Shown here: one piece after another, positions 1 to 7,212 of the stretch
Layout of the letters: each line of letters begins with the position of its first letter
Position numbering within the stretch: position 1 is the stretch's first letter
DNA from: Holophagae bacterium
GTDB lineage: Bacteria > Acidobacteriota > Holophagae > Acanthopleuribacterales > Acanthopleuribacteraceae
Direction: 5' to 3'
DNA: 64,000 nt
Assembly (NCBI GenBank): GCA_029263455.1
Contig: JAJCXM010000008.1
Coordinates: 744,001 to 808,000 of the forward strand
Program-made: the position numbers and the translations under genes
The notes under the pieces: generated by a model
The model's input: the letters and a program-made list of their open reading frames with translations, nothing else
Told to the model about the DNA's origin: nothing
Database searches by the model: none

Positions 1-779
1 ACGGCGCCTTGCACCCTGGGTTTCATGGTCTCATCTTCGAACTTAATTGATTCGTCCCAAAGGTCAGTGGGCTTAATTTCCACTTCAGACTCATCCAGAT
101 CATCGCTTGTGAGGTCCATGCCTGAATGGGAAACGAAGGCTGGCTCATCATCGATGGATTCGATGGCGGCTGCTTGCGGCTCTGGATCGACGGCTTCAGG
201 TTCAACTTCAGCAACCTCTTCTTTGACCTCTGCGACCTCTTCAGCGGCCTCTTCAGGTAGCGGTGCGGCGGGGAACGGTAACGCCTCAGCTTCGGTGGGG
301 TCTGGGGCCATCAGGATCTCTTCCACCGATTCCAAAGCCTTGGCATCTAAAGTTAAATCTATGGCTTCGATTGCATCCGCTGGCGCATCACTACCATTCT
401 CGCTCTTTAGATTCCGAATTTGGGCTAATATTCGTTCGTCGATCATGTACTTCGGAACTTGATCGTTATACTCAGCAAGCTTGGTTAAGACCTCAACGCT
501 GTCTGGTGCGATGCTCAGCGCTTTCTTGAAAGCAGCGACCGATTTATTAAAGAAGCCACGCTCACCATAGTGCTCGCCCATTCTGACGTAGAACTCGAGC
601 GCCTGCGGGATTTTGTCTAGCCGTTTATATTGATCAGCAATATTATTCATTAAACGCGGGTCGTTAGGTTTCTTTTTGAATAGCTTAAGAAAACCGTCCA
701 ACGCCTGTTTATGATTCCCTGCTGTTAAATGTTCCTGAGGTGTCTTGTTCTTGCCACCAAAGAGATCCAAAAAGCCCAA
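1..779 (-). CDS. TPR-repeat protein with acidic tail (3' end outside window)
   Basis: I read this leftward gene from a TTG codon at 779-777; its end lies beyond the left edge. The first ~110 residues are helical and TPR-like: a tandem of segments such as QALDGFLKLFKKKPNDP and SVAAFKKALSIAPDS, with the A/F/P spacing of tetratricopeptide repeats. After about residue 130 it changes to a low-complexity, Glu/Ala/Pro-rich acidic stretch, probably a flexible linker. No signal peptide is seen, so it is probably cytoplasmic. The start is supported by GAGCGAGG about 6 bases upstream and by a TATAAT promoter ~45 bases upstream; no other start fits. TPR proteins are scaffolds for protein contacts; the partner is unknown. 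It lies just downstream of the ccm/hydrolase operon but has its own promoter. The frame is open to position 1. Confidence 0.75.
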   Translation of the reverse strand, partial: MGFLDLFGGKNKTPQEHLTAGNHKQALDGFLKLFKKKPNDPRLMNNIADQYKRLDKIPQALEFYVRMGEHYGERGFFNKSVAAFKKALSIAPDSVEVLTKLAEYNDQVPKYMIDERILAQIRNLKSENGSDAPADAIEAIDLTLDAKALESVEEILMAPDPTEAEALPFPAAPLPEEAAEEVAEVKEEVAEVEPEAVDPEPQAAAIESIDDEPAFVSHSGMDLTSDDLDESEVEIKPTDLWDESIKFEDETMKPRVQGA

Positions 780-824
780 ATTGTGCCTCGCTCGTTTCGT
801 TCGTATCTGGCGGAATCTAAGCGC

Positions 825-833
825 ATTATATCA
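825..833 (-). promoter_or_regulatory. Extended -10 promoter of the TPR gene
   Basis: On the minus strand the sequence reads TGATATAAT, a perfect TATAAT hexamer preceded by the TGn extension (TATAAT complements 825-830). The -35 region is poor, as is common for extended -10 promoters. Transcription would start near 818, giving a leader of about 40 bases before the TTG start at 779. Confidence 0.6.
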
Positions 834-871
834 AGTTCGCAATTTTAATGAGTGCTCTTGAGTTTGCCGCG

Positions 872-1645
872 TCAATGGGGCCCCACAAAATCCGTTATTT
901 CAGCCACGAATTGATCGGGTTCTTCAAGCGGTAACGTATGCCCACATTCAGCAAAAGTGCTGATACGACAGTCTTGAATCCAGTCTTCAAAATCATCACA
1001 ATCGGCTTCGCTGACCAAGGGATCCAAGGCTCCTCGAAAAATGAGCGTTGGACATTGCAGCTTTTTTGCGTCATCCACAATATCTGGGTAACCGGACATG
1101 CCTTCGAACATGGCCGTAAGGCCTTCTTTGCTATTGCGGGTCGCCATTCCTTTGACCAACATCCCGAGATCATCAAATTTGCGTAAAATGTTGACGCCGA
1201 TGATGGTTGGTAATGAAGCCCAGGCCAAGGCGTCCACGCCTCCCAGTTCAAGGCACTTCGCCCATGCAGTGACATGGGCTCGTCGCAGCGGTGTGGTTCT
1301 GGCGGCACAATTCACCAGGATCAGGCGACTAAAACGTTCTGGGAAACGAGACGCTGCACGAATGGCCACCCGACCGCCGTGTGAGAAGCCCACCAAGGTC
1401 GGCTTTTCATTGGCCAAATGCGTGTCCATAACAAACTTCAAGTCATCGACATGATCGTCAAGTTGATAAGGCCGAACGCCTAAATGGCTCTTGCCTTGTC
1501 CGCGTGGATCAAACAGAGTCCATTTCAAGTGGCTATTCTGGCGTGCAATGCCCCGCCAGTTGGCAGTCGTTTGCGTCAAGCCAGCACACAGTACGAGACT
1601 TGGACCCTGTCCGTAAGTCTCGACGTGGATGTTAGGTGAATACAT
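872..1645 (-). CDS. Alpha/beta-fold hydrolase
   Basis: About 257 residues with the canonical alpha/beta-hydrolase layout. The nucleophile elbow is VGFSHGGR (G-x-S-x-G), the acid is in GALDPLVS, and the catalytic His in ECGHTLPLEEP near the C terminus. The oxyanion region DPRGQGKS precedes the nucleophile. Length and motif order fit small esterase/lipase/lactonase-like enzymes; the substrate cannot be told. I chose the ATG at 1645, 13 bases after the ccmD-like stop. A GTG at 1708 would give 21 more residues but lies inside ccmD. The gene is the last of the ccm operon and may be transcribed with it. No signal peptide is visible, so it is likely cytoplasmic. There is no evidence that it takes part in cytochrome maturation. 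Confidence 0.8.
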   Translation of the reverse strand: MYSPNIHVETYGQGPSLVLCAGLTQTTANWRGIARQNSHLKWTLFDPRGQGKSHLGVRPYQLDDHVDDLKFVMDTHLANEKPTLVGFSHGGRVAIRAASRFPERFSRLILVNCAARTTPLRRAHVTAWAKCLELGGVDALAWASLPTIIGVNILRKFDDLGMLVKGMATRNSKEGLTAMFEGMSGYPDIVDDAKKLQCPTLIFRGALDPLVSEADCDDFEDWIQDCRISTFAECGHTLPLEEPDQFVAEITDFVGPH

Positions 1646-1658
1646 GACTGGCTTACGC

Positions 1659-1808
1659 CTAACGATTCTCCAGGGTTTTGACGCGCTGCTCGATTTGACT
1701 AAGTTCACGTAGCAATCGTCTGTTCTTTAAGAGCAGGCTGGTAATGAAATAGGCCAAGATCAACCAAACCGCTGAATAGGCCGCTGTCAAATATCCTAAA
1801 CCGTTCAT
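1659..1808 (-). CDS. ccmD: CcmD-like heme exporter subunit (49 residues)
   Basis: A 49-residue protein beginning MNGLGYLTAAYSAVW. One hydrophobic segment (about residues 7-27) is followed by a basic, coiled-coil-like cytoplasmic tail (KNRRLLRELSQIEQRVKTLE). This is the size, topology and place expected of CcmD, the small membrane protein that helps release holo-CcmE from the CcmABC transporter. Its ATG overlaps the ccmC stop as ATGA, so translation is probably coupled. CcmD is poorly conserved in sequence, so the call rests mainly on topology and on its position directly after ccmC. Confidence 0.8.
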   Translation of the reverse strand: MNGLGYLTAAYSAVWLILAYFITSLLLKNRRLLRELSQIEQRVKTLENR

Positions 1809-2512
1809 GCCTCATCCTCCAACGCGCTTAAGCGCAGTCTTAAATCTGATAGGTCCGCGTCCGCTTCGGCTAATTCAGTTCCACGTCGCCAAAGTACAAC
1901 ATAAAGAACCGTGAATGCCGCCAAGGCCAGCATCAATGCCCAAATCATATTCGGGTCTTTGATGCCGCTATCCGCGTCACCCATAACCACTGGTTTGGGG
2001 TGTTGAACTTCAAACCAACGGGTTGAGAAATAGACAAAGGGAACCATCGACGCGCCGATGATACCTAGCACGGCGCTGAGCCGTTCTCGTTTGGCTTGGT
2101 CATCGATGTAATCGCGCAGCATGATATAGCCCAAAAAGATCAGCCACATAAGTAACGTTGATGTGAGACGCGCATCCCACGCCCACCAAACGCCCCAGGT
2201 CGGCTTTGCCCAAATGGGTCCAGTTACCAAAACAATCGTGCAAAACGCCAATCCTACTTGGCCCGACGCATATGAACGCCGATCCCACTTGGCGTCGCGT
2301 GACATCAAATAACGAATCGATCCGTAGAGCACGTAAAAGAAGGCGACAAAACCGGGCCAAATACTGCCGAGATGAAAATAGAATATACGTTGAACGTCAC
2401 CTTGGGTGGCGTCCGCCGGCGCAACGACAAGCGCCCAAATTAGGGCAACCTGCATGAGCGCGATCAAAACGACCATTAAGAATCCGTCGAAACCTAACGA
2501 AGGTTGCTTCAT
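1805..2512 (-). CDS. ccmC: Heme exporter permease CcmC
   Basis: 235 residues with about six membrane segments. The tryptophan-rich heme-handling (WWD) motif appears as WGVWWAWDARLTS around residue 120. Histidines flanking the motif in the family bind heme: one is in YFHLGSIWP near residue 46, and one in WFEVQHPKP near residue 170. CcmC loads heme onto CcmE in the inner membrane with CcmA and CcmB. Length (235) is normal. It starts 3 bases after ccmB and overlaps ccmD by 4 bases. The conserved parts of the family are intact. Confidence 0.95.
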   Translation of the reverse strand: MKQPSLGFDGFLMVVLIALMQVALIWALVVAPADATQGDVQRIFYFHLGSIWPGFVAFFYVLYGSIRYLMSRDAKWDRRSYASGQVGLAFCTIVLVTGPIWAKPTWGVWWAWDARLTSTLLMWLIFLGYIMLRDYIDDQAKRERLSAVLGIIGASMVPFVYFSTRWFEVQHPKPVVMGDADSGIKDPNMIWALMLALAAFTVLYVVLWRRGTELAEADADLSDLRLRLSALEDEA

Positions 2513-2515
2513 GAA

Positions 2516-3181
2516 CTATTCCTCAAGTAAGAACTCATACAACAAATAACCTAACGACAAGAAAACCAGGTTCAAAATACATAAGATCTGGATCCCGGTC
2601 CAAGAGAACTTACCCTGAAAGGCTATCTGGGTGCAATTCACGGCCGCAATCAAGACGGGCACAACCAGGGGCAGGTGGATGACCGGAAAGAGAATATCAC
2701 TTATGCGCGTGTTGGCCGTGATCACGACCGTCAATGTGCCGATAGCAACAAATCCAGAAACACCCAACAACAGGCCCGGAACTGCCATCGCGATCTGAGT
2801 GTCGAATTTCAAATTAAAGAACAAACTAATCAAAGGTAATAGCAGTAAGGACATCAAACCCAGCAAACTGAAGTTAGCCACGTATTTCGCCAAATAAAGA
2901 TTACCAGCGGCGCGAGGTGCAAGCATGAGCGCTTTGTAACAACCGTTTACGAGCTCGGCTTGGTGCGTGCGATGCAATCCGATCGTGCCCGAAAAGGCGA
3001 TACATATCCATAATGCAGTATTGGGCAATTTGGCAAAATCAACGTTACTTGAGGTCGCAGCGAAATAGAAAATACACAGAATAATGAGCGAGAAAAGGAA
3101 CGAGGACAAGAAGATCTCTTTAGATCTCAATTCCCGTTTTAGGTCCTTGGCTAGTAGTAGGCTTATCAGATTGCTATTCAC
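2516..3181 (-). CDS. ccmB: Heme exporter permease CcmB
   Basis: 221 residues, six predicted membrane helices. The N terminus (LLAKDLKRELRSKEIF) has the charged amphipathic start typical of CcmB. The segment near residues 65-80 (IGLHRTHQAELVNGCYKALMLAP) matches the family's conserved region (ER..GCL.GLLLAP). CcmB forms the membrane part of the CcmABC transporter, which uses ATP to free heme-loaded CcmE from CcmC. Its ATG overlaps the ccmA stop by 4 bases, so translation is probably coupled. Length is as in other bacteria. Confidence 0.92.
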   Translation of the reverse strand: MNSNLISLLLAKDLKRELRSKEIFLSSFLFSLIILCIFYFAATSSNVDFAKLPNTALWICIAFSGTIGLHRTHQAELVNGCYKALMLAPRAAGNLYLAKYVANFSLLGLMSLLLLPLISLFFNLKFDTQIAMAVPGLLLGVSGFVAIGTLTVVITANTRISDILFPVIHLPLVVPVLIAAVNCTQIAFQGKFSWTGIQILCILNLVFLSLGYLLYEFLLEE

Positions 3182-3888
3182 AGCAGAACCTCGTCGGGAA
3201 GGTTCGTCTCACACAAGGACACGTATTGCTTAAAGCTGACATCACTCTTTTTGAGGTCCTGTGCAAGGCGTCCGCGCTTGAAGATCCAAAAGCGGTCTGC
3301 CAACTCATAACCTTGACTCATATCGTGCGTTACCAGTAACCAACCGCCTTCGTAATCGTCGATCAAGATGGATTTCAAGCGCTGAATACCTTTGTGGTCG
3401 AGTCCCGAGAAGGGCTCGTCTAATAACAAGAGCTGCGGCTTTGCTAATAGTGCTCGTACAAAACTGAGTCGCTGTTGCATGCCTCGTGAACAGGCCCTGA
3501 ATAGGATGTTCTCGGCATGCCGCATGCCTACTTTTTCCAACTGAGCCTGGTAGTCAACGCCTTTAACGTCATACAGACCGGCAAAAAACTGGAGGTTCTC
3601 CAGAGCAGTCAAGTCCGGATACATCATGGCGGCATGCGACAGAAAAGACATGCGACGACGAATCTCGATGCGATCGCTAACCACCCCTTCCTGATTAGAA
3701 AAGGAAACGGAGCCCCTTGTTGGGTTCATGATCGTTGCTACGATGCTGAGAATCGTGGATTTACCGGCACCATTATGGCCAACGATAGTTATGCGTTCCG
3801 ACATGTTAAATTGTGATGAGACTTGCTTGAGAGCCCAGGTCTCATCAAAAACTTTGTCGATGTGGTCTAGGCTGACCTGTAGCGGCAT
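3178..3888 (-). CDS. ccmA: Heme exporter ATPase CcmA
   Basis: 236 residues of a single ABC ATPase domain. Visible are Walker A (GHNGAGKST), the signature region (CSRGMQQRLSF in place of LSGGQ), Walker B (LLLLDEPFSGLD) and the H-loop (LLVTHDM). The degenerate signature is normal for CcmA. The ATPase drives release of holo-CcmE. I start at the ATG at 3888, which overlaps the stop of the upstream gene by one base (TAATG). A start 33 bases further upstream would run into that gene and adds no conserved sequence. Confidence 0.93.
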   Translation of the reverse strand: MPLQVSLDHIDKVFDETWALKQVSSQFNMSERITIVGHNGAGKSTILSIVATIMNPTRGSVSFSNQEGVVSDRIEIRRRMSFLSHAAMMYPDLTALENLQFFAGLYDVKGVDYQAQLEKVGMRHAENILFRACSRGMQQRLSFVRALLAKPQLLLLDEPFSGLDHKGIQRLKSILIDDYEGGWLLVTHDMSQGYELADRFWIFKRGRLAQDLKKSDVSFKQYVSLCETNLPDEVLL

Positions 3889-4355
3889 TAACCTTGAGCC
3901 TCTACCCCGCAGTGAGGACAAAACTTGAATTGCAGGTCAATCGGCTTGCCGCAGCCGCCACAGCCGTCAATAGGCGCTTCCACCGATGTGACAGCCTCAG
4001 GGTTGACAGCCGTTTTTCTGGGGCCACCCTTGTGTCCGCATTGGTCGCAGAATTCGTCGCTCGGCTCGAGACCATTCCCACAGATAAGACAGCTTTGCTC
4101 GACCGCATCAGGATCAATACCCTGGGCATGGTAGGTCTTGGCAATTTCCAAAATGAGCCGACGCTCGATATTTGAATAATCGTCTTCGGCCATTCTCTTT
4201 TTGCCGGAACCTAATTCACGTAATGAGCGATAGAGTGAATGCATACGCTCGGCATCCAGTCCTTGTCCCACCTGCACAGCACGACGTTGAACTAAAGGGT
4301 GTCCTACCCAGGCAATCGCTAAGCAGGTTATCAAGATCAATATGAACAGGGTCAT
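3888..4355 (-). CDS. CcmI-like membrane protein with double zinc ribbon
   Basis: 155 residues. Residues 1-20 form a membrane anchor. A charged helical part (residues ~25-75, with LYRSLRELGSGKKRMAEDDYSNIERRL) resembles the N-terminal domain of CcmI. Two zinc-ribbon knuckle pairs follow: CLICGNGLEPSDEFCDQCG and CGGCGKPIDLQFKFCPHCG. CcmI normally presents apocytochrome to CcmH/CcmF in the periplasm; zinc ribbons are not usual there. By the positive-inside rule the ribbons could be cytoplasmic. It sits between ccmF (4-base overlap) and ccmA (1-base overlap), so it belongs to the maturation operon. Zinc binding is inferred from the four CxxC pairs, and the function is unknown. Confidence 0.7.
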   Translation of the reverse strand: MTLFILILITCLAIAWVGHPLVQRRAVQVGQGLDAERMHSLYRSLRELGSGKKRMAEDDYSNIERRLILEIAKTYHAQGIDPDAVEQSCLICGNGLEPSDEFCDQCGHKGGPRKTAVNPEAVTSVEAPIDGCGGCGKPIDLQFKFCPHCGVEAQG

Positions 4356-6382
4356 GCAGATTCCAAACCTTCGTCATTTGCCAAGACCGGTGCTCTGACT
4401 TTAACCGCTAATGGCCGTGCGTACATGCATAAGAGTGTGCCGATCACCATCATCGCGGTGCCAACCCATAGCCATATGACGAGTGGATTGACATACACGT
4501 GGAAAACGCCCACTGGATGTTCGGCCGTGTGATTGTCACCCGTACCCGCTAACACGACATAATAATCACGTAACCAGGTGACGGCGATACTGACTTCTGA
4601 AGCATTCATTTCGGAAGCTCGATAGACGCGTTGTTCAGGGTTAAAACGTTGGGTGACGCGACCGTCCTTGATTAAGTTAACCCGTGCCGTCAGCGCGTAA
4701 TAGTTGTCTAAACTTTGTTGACCGATATCTTCGACCTGGAAAGAGAAACCGCCAACTTGCATGGTCTCTCCTACTCCCAATTCGCGTTTGTCTTCCGCCT
4801 TGAAGGCACTACCGGTCAATCCAATACCGATGATCAAGACACCTAAGTGAACCGTGTAGCCTCCATAACGACGACGGTTCATGCGGACGAGGGAAATCAA
4901 GGCTGCTAGCCAGCCTTCTTTGGCGCGTTCGTGACGCCGTTTCGTCGCCGAATAAAATTCCTGCACGATAGTGACGCCCAGGAAGGACAGAACGGCAAAC
5001 GAAATCGTGGCCATGTGACTGGTGTCATTAATGATGAAGCCTATAGTCGCCACGGTCACTAAGACGATGACTGGCCAAATAAAGCGTTTAATGAGCGATG
5101 AGCGGTTGGTCCTTTTCCACGTCAGAATGGGGCCAAAAGCCATCACAACCATGAGTCCGATGAATATCGGTAACTCGACGGTGTTATAAAAACCATGTCT
5201 GAGTTCGCGTTTGGTGCCGTAGATCCATTCGGTGAGCATCGGGTAAATGGTGGCTAACAGCATCGTAATGCAGATAGTCACGAACAAGACGTTATTGAAT
5301 ATGAGGCTGACTTCTCTCGAAGTTACCGAGACATACGTATTGTCGTCCTTCAATTCCGCCCGTCGATACCAGACAATGATCAAGGCCAAAATCAAATTAA
5401 CGAACAGGTAAACGATGAAATAGGTACCAATGTCGCTTTCAGCAAATGCGTGAACACTGGAAATGAGACCTGACCGTGTGATGAAGGTTCCAAAGATGCA
5501 CATCAAATAGGTGCCAATAATGAGCAGCATATTCCATAGCTTGAACATGCCTCGGGTTTCTTGCGCCATCACTGAATGCAAAAAGGCTGTGCCTAATAGC
5601 CAAGGCATAAACGATGCATTTTCGACGGGGTCCCATGCCCAATATCCGCCCCAACCGAGCTCCATATAGGCCCATGCTCCGCCTAAAACGATACCCACGG
5701 TGAGAATTAGCCATGCCCACAAGGTCCAACGTCTAATAATGCGAATCCACTCCCTGCCTTCCATTTTTGTAATGAGGGCACCCAACGCAATCGCGTATGG
5801 GAAAAGGAAGCCAATATAGCCTGTGTAGAGCAGGGGAGGATGGATGACCATCGCCCAATGCTGAAGTTGCGGATTTAGGCCTGTCCCGTCTTTTGGCGTA
5901 AAGGGAATCGGATCACCGTTGGGAACCACTTGTGCCCAAATATCAAATGGGTTGGCAACCACGTTGTTGATGATCAAAAAGAAAACCAGCGTTAAGCCCA
6001 CAAAAACGTAGGCCCAACTCATCATCCACTTGGAGACCTTTTTGGTGTGCCATATAACCAAGCAGGTATAAACGCACAGTATCAGCGTCCACCAAAGTAA
6101 TGAACCTTCGTGTCCGCCCCATACCGCCGTGAATTTGAAGATGTCAGGCAGGGTTCGATTTGAGAAGCGGTACACGTAGGCCAACGTGAATTCATCGGTA
6201 TGTAGCACGTAGGCCAAGCAGGCGACGGCCACGGCCACAAAGATGGAAGCGACCACAAATGATCTGACGGCGCTTAGCCGGTAACGCTCTTTGGCATAAA
6301 ACGCGGCTAGCACGGCTGAAAGCGTGCCCACCAATGCCATTGCAAGCGCTAACATAAGCGCGTAATTGCCTATAGTTGCCAT
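4352..6382 (-). CDS. ccmF: Cytochrome c heme lyase subunit CcmF
   Basis: 676 residues with about 15 membrane segments. The WWD heme-binding motif is WGWGGYWAWDPVENASFMPW around residue 240. Conserved flanking histidines are seen in WGGHEGSLLWW (near 90), in HWAMVIHPPLLY (near 175) and in the C-terminal half (YTVHLGVLIIGIGLTGSAF). CcmF takes heme from CcmE and attaches it to apocytochrome CXXCH sites. The large periplasmic loop (residues ~545-640) is present and the length is normal. It begins one base after the 66-codon gene upstream and has no visible ribosome site of its own, so translational coupling is likely. In systems lacking CcmH, CcmF may act with other partners. Confidence 0.95.
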   Translation of the reverse strand: MATIGNYALMLALAMALVGTLSAVLAAFYAKERYRLSAVRSFVVASIFVAVAVACLAYVLHTDEFTLAYVYRFSNRTLPDIFKFTAVWGGHEGSLLWWTLILCVYTCLVIWHTKKVSKWMMSWAYVFVGLTLVFFLIINNVVANPFDIWAQVVPNGDPIPFTPKDGTGLNPQLQHWAMVIHPPLLYTGYIGFLFPYAIALGALITKMEGREWIRIIRRWTLWAWLILTVGIVLGGAWAYMELGWGGYWAWDPVENASFMPWLLGTAFLHSVMAQETRGMFKLWNMLLIIGTYLMCIFGTFITRSGLISSVHAFAESDIGTYFIVYLFVNLILALIIVWYRRAELKDDNTYVSVTSREVSLIFNNVLFVTICITMLLATIYPMLTEWIYGTKRELRHGFYNTVELPIFIGLMVVMAFGPILTWKRTNRSSLIKRFIWPVIVLVTVATIGFIINDTSHMATISFAVLSFLGVTIVQEFYSATKRRHERAKEGWLAALISLVRMNRRRYGGYTVHLGVLIIGIGLTGSAFKAEDKRELGVGETMQVGGFSFQVEDIGQQSLDNYYALTARVNLIKDGRVTQRFNPEQRVYRASEMNASEVSIAVTWLRDYYVVLAGTGDNHTAEHPVGVFHVYVNPLVIWLWVGTAMMVIGTLLCMYARPLAVKVRAPVLANDEGLESA

Positions 6383-6383
6383 A

Positions 6384-6584
6384 TTAGTTTGAATCCGGTT
6401 CGAATCTTATCTGAAATTTGTGCAAGCCAGGATCGATGACACGCATCTGGAATCCCACCTGATTGGCTGGCATATTGGTGAAACGTGCTTCGCGATCATA
6501 GTGACGGCGAGCGCGTAAAGGCTTCACTTTTAATCGCGAAGGTGATTTTGTACTGAGAATGAAGGTGAAACTGTAGATAAACAT
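6384..6584 (-). CDS. Small unknown protein between ccmE and ccmF
   Basis: 66 residues starting MFIYSFTFILSTKSPSRLKV; basic in its first half, with a short beta-like second half (NQVGFQMRVIDPGLHKFQIRF). No clear membrane helix or cysteine pair. It is well supported as a gene. AAGGA lies 5 bases before the ATG, the start is 9 bases after the ccmE stop, and its stop is one base from the ccmF start. I do not recognise the family. Its place between the heme chaperone and the lyase suggests a role in, or translational coupling for, the ccm system. Confidence 0.65.
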   Translation of the reverse strand: MFIYSFTFILSTKSPSRLKVKPLRARRHYDREARFTNMPANQVGFQMRVIDPGLHKFQIRFEPDSN

Positions 6585-6593
6585 GATTTTCCT

Positions 6594-7025
6594 TCAGTTC
6601 ACAGGCACTGATTCGATAGCTATCGAGTCCGGGTGTTCTGCTTCCGGACCAGCCGCTTCGTATTTAGAGGCGCATTTGGCCTGCAAATGTGAGGCTTCAA
6701 ATTCACCATCGGCGCGCATGTTTCCTTCAACCACCGTTTCCGCATGGTCCTTGAACATATCGGGAAGAGGTTCATCGCTCACATAGTGGACGCGGAGATT
6801 CTTGCCCTTATCTTCGATGGTGAAACTTAAGGGAACGCTCGTTTTATCGATGCTGCCAGCAACGATGCGGCCTTTTACTTTGATGGCGTTATCAAAAACA
6901 GGATTACCAAGCGGCGGCAGCTCTTCGACAGTATAGAAATAATTAGCTTTGTCGAAATTGGTGGCTGCGAGCCATCCGATAGAACCGATAATAACCAACA
7001 AAGGAACCCATATTTTTACTTGCAT
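6594..7025 (-). CDS. ccmE: Heme chaperone CcmE, cysteine-type (CXXXY)
   Basis: 143 residues: an N-terminal membrane anchor (residues 4-21), then the OB-fold beta-barrel of CcmE (conserved KVKGRIVAGSI, residues 50-60, and VVEGNM, residues 98-103). The heme attachment site, normally HXXXY, reads C118-A-S-K-Y122 in LQAKCASKYE. This is the Cys variant known from Desulfovibrio and archaeal systems. CcmE carries heme covalently from CcmABC to CcmF in the periplasm. I start at the ATG at 7025, with AAGGAGC 9 bases upstream; an earlier start would add 12 residues with no conserved features. It is the first gene of the operon and has a promoter at 7060-7088. Confidence 0.92.
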   Translation of the reverse strand: MQVKIWVPLLVIIGSIGWLAATNFDKANYFYTVEELPPLGNPVFDNAIKVKGRIVAGSIDKTSVPLSFTIEDKGKNLRVHYVSDEPLPDMFKDHAETVVEGNMRADGEFEASHLQAKCASKYEAAGPEAEHPDSIAIESVPVN

Positions 7026-7059
7026 TGAGTTCGCGCTCCTTGATCTAGATTCCACCCCC

Positions 7060-7088
7060 AACTTACACTTTTCTCTGCCTCAGGTCAA
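7060..7088 (-). promoter_or_regulatory. Promoter of the ccm operon
   Basis: On the minus strand, -35 TTGACC (complement of 7083-7088), 17 bases, then -10 TAAGTT (complement of 7060-7065). Transcription would start near 7053, about 28 bases before the ccmE ATG. The -35 is strong, the -10 moderate. The direct repeat at 7076-7099 overlaps the -35. Confidence 0.5.
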
Positions 7089-7099
7089 TTGCCTCAGGT
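7076..7099. repeat. 10-bp direct repeat around the ccm -35 box
   Basis: TGCCTCAGGT occurs at 7076-7085 and again at 7090-7099, separated by CAAT, so the copies are spaced 14 bp apart. The core CCTCAGG is itself a near-palindrome. Its place over the -35 element suggests binding sites for a regulator; this is an inference from position only. Confidence 0.4.
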
Positions 7100-7144
7100 T
7101 GCAAAACCAGGACTGATTTCGTGGTTTGGCTCGATATACCAATC

Positions 7145-7174
7145 TTGGCGTTAAGGCAAAGGCTTTGCTATGAT
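7145..7174 (+). promoter_or_regulatory. Promoter of the surface-protein gene
   Basis: TTGGCG (7145-7150), 18 bases, then TATGAT (7169-7174) preceded by TGC, an extended -10. Transcription would start near 7181, about 30 bases before the GTG start at 7213. It is divergent from the ccm promoter. Confidence 0.55.
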
Positions 7175-7212
7175 GTGGCGCTTTGGTCCAGCTCGATTCG
7201 TTCGGGGGTAAT

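Noticed and set aside
6385-6410. GGTTCGAATC resembling a tRNA T-loop
   Set aside because: It lies in the end of the 66-codon gene and no acceptor or anticodon stems surround it.
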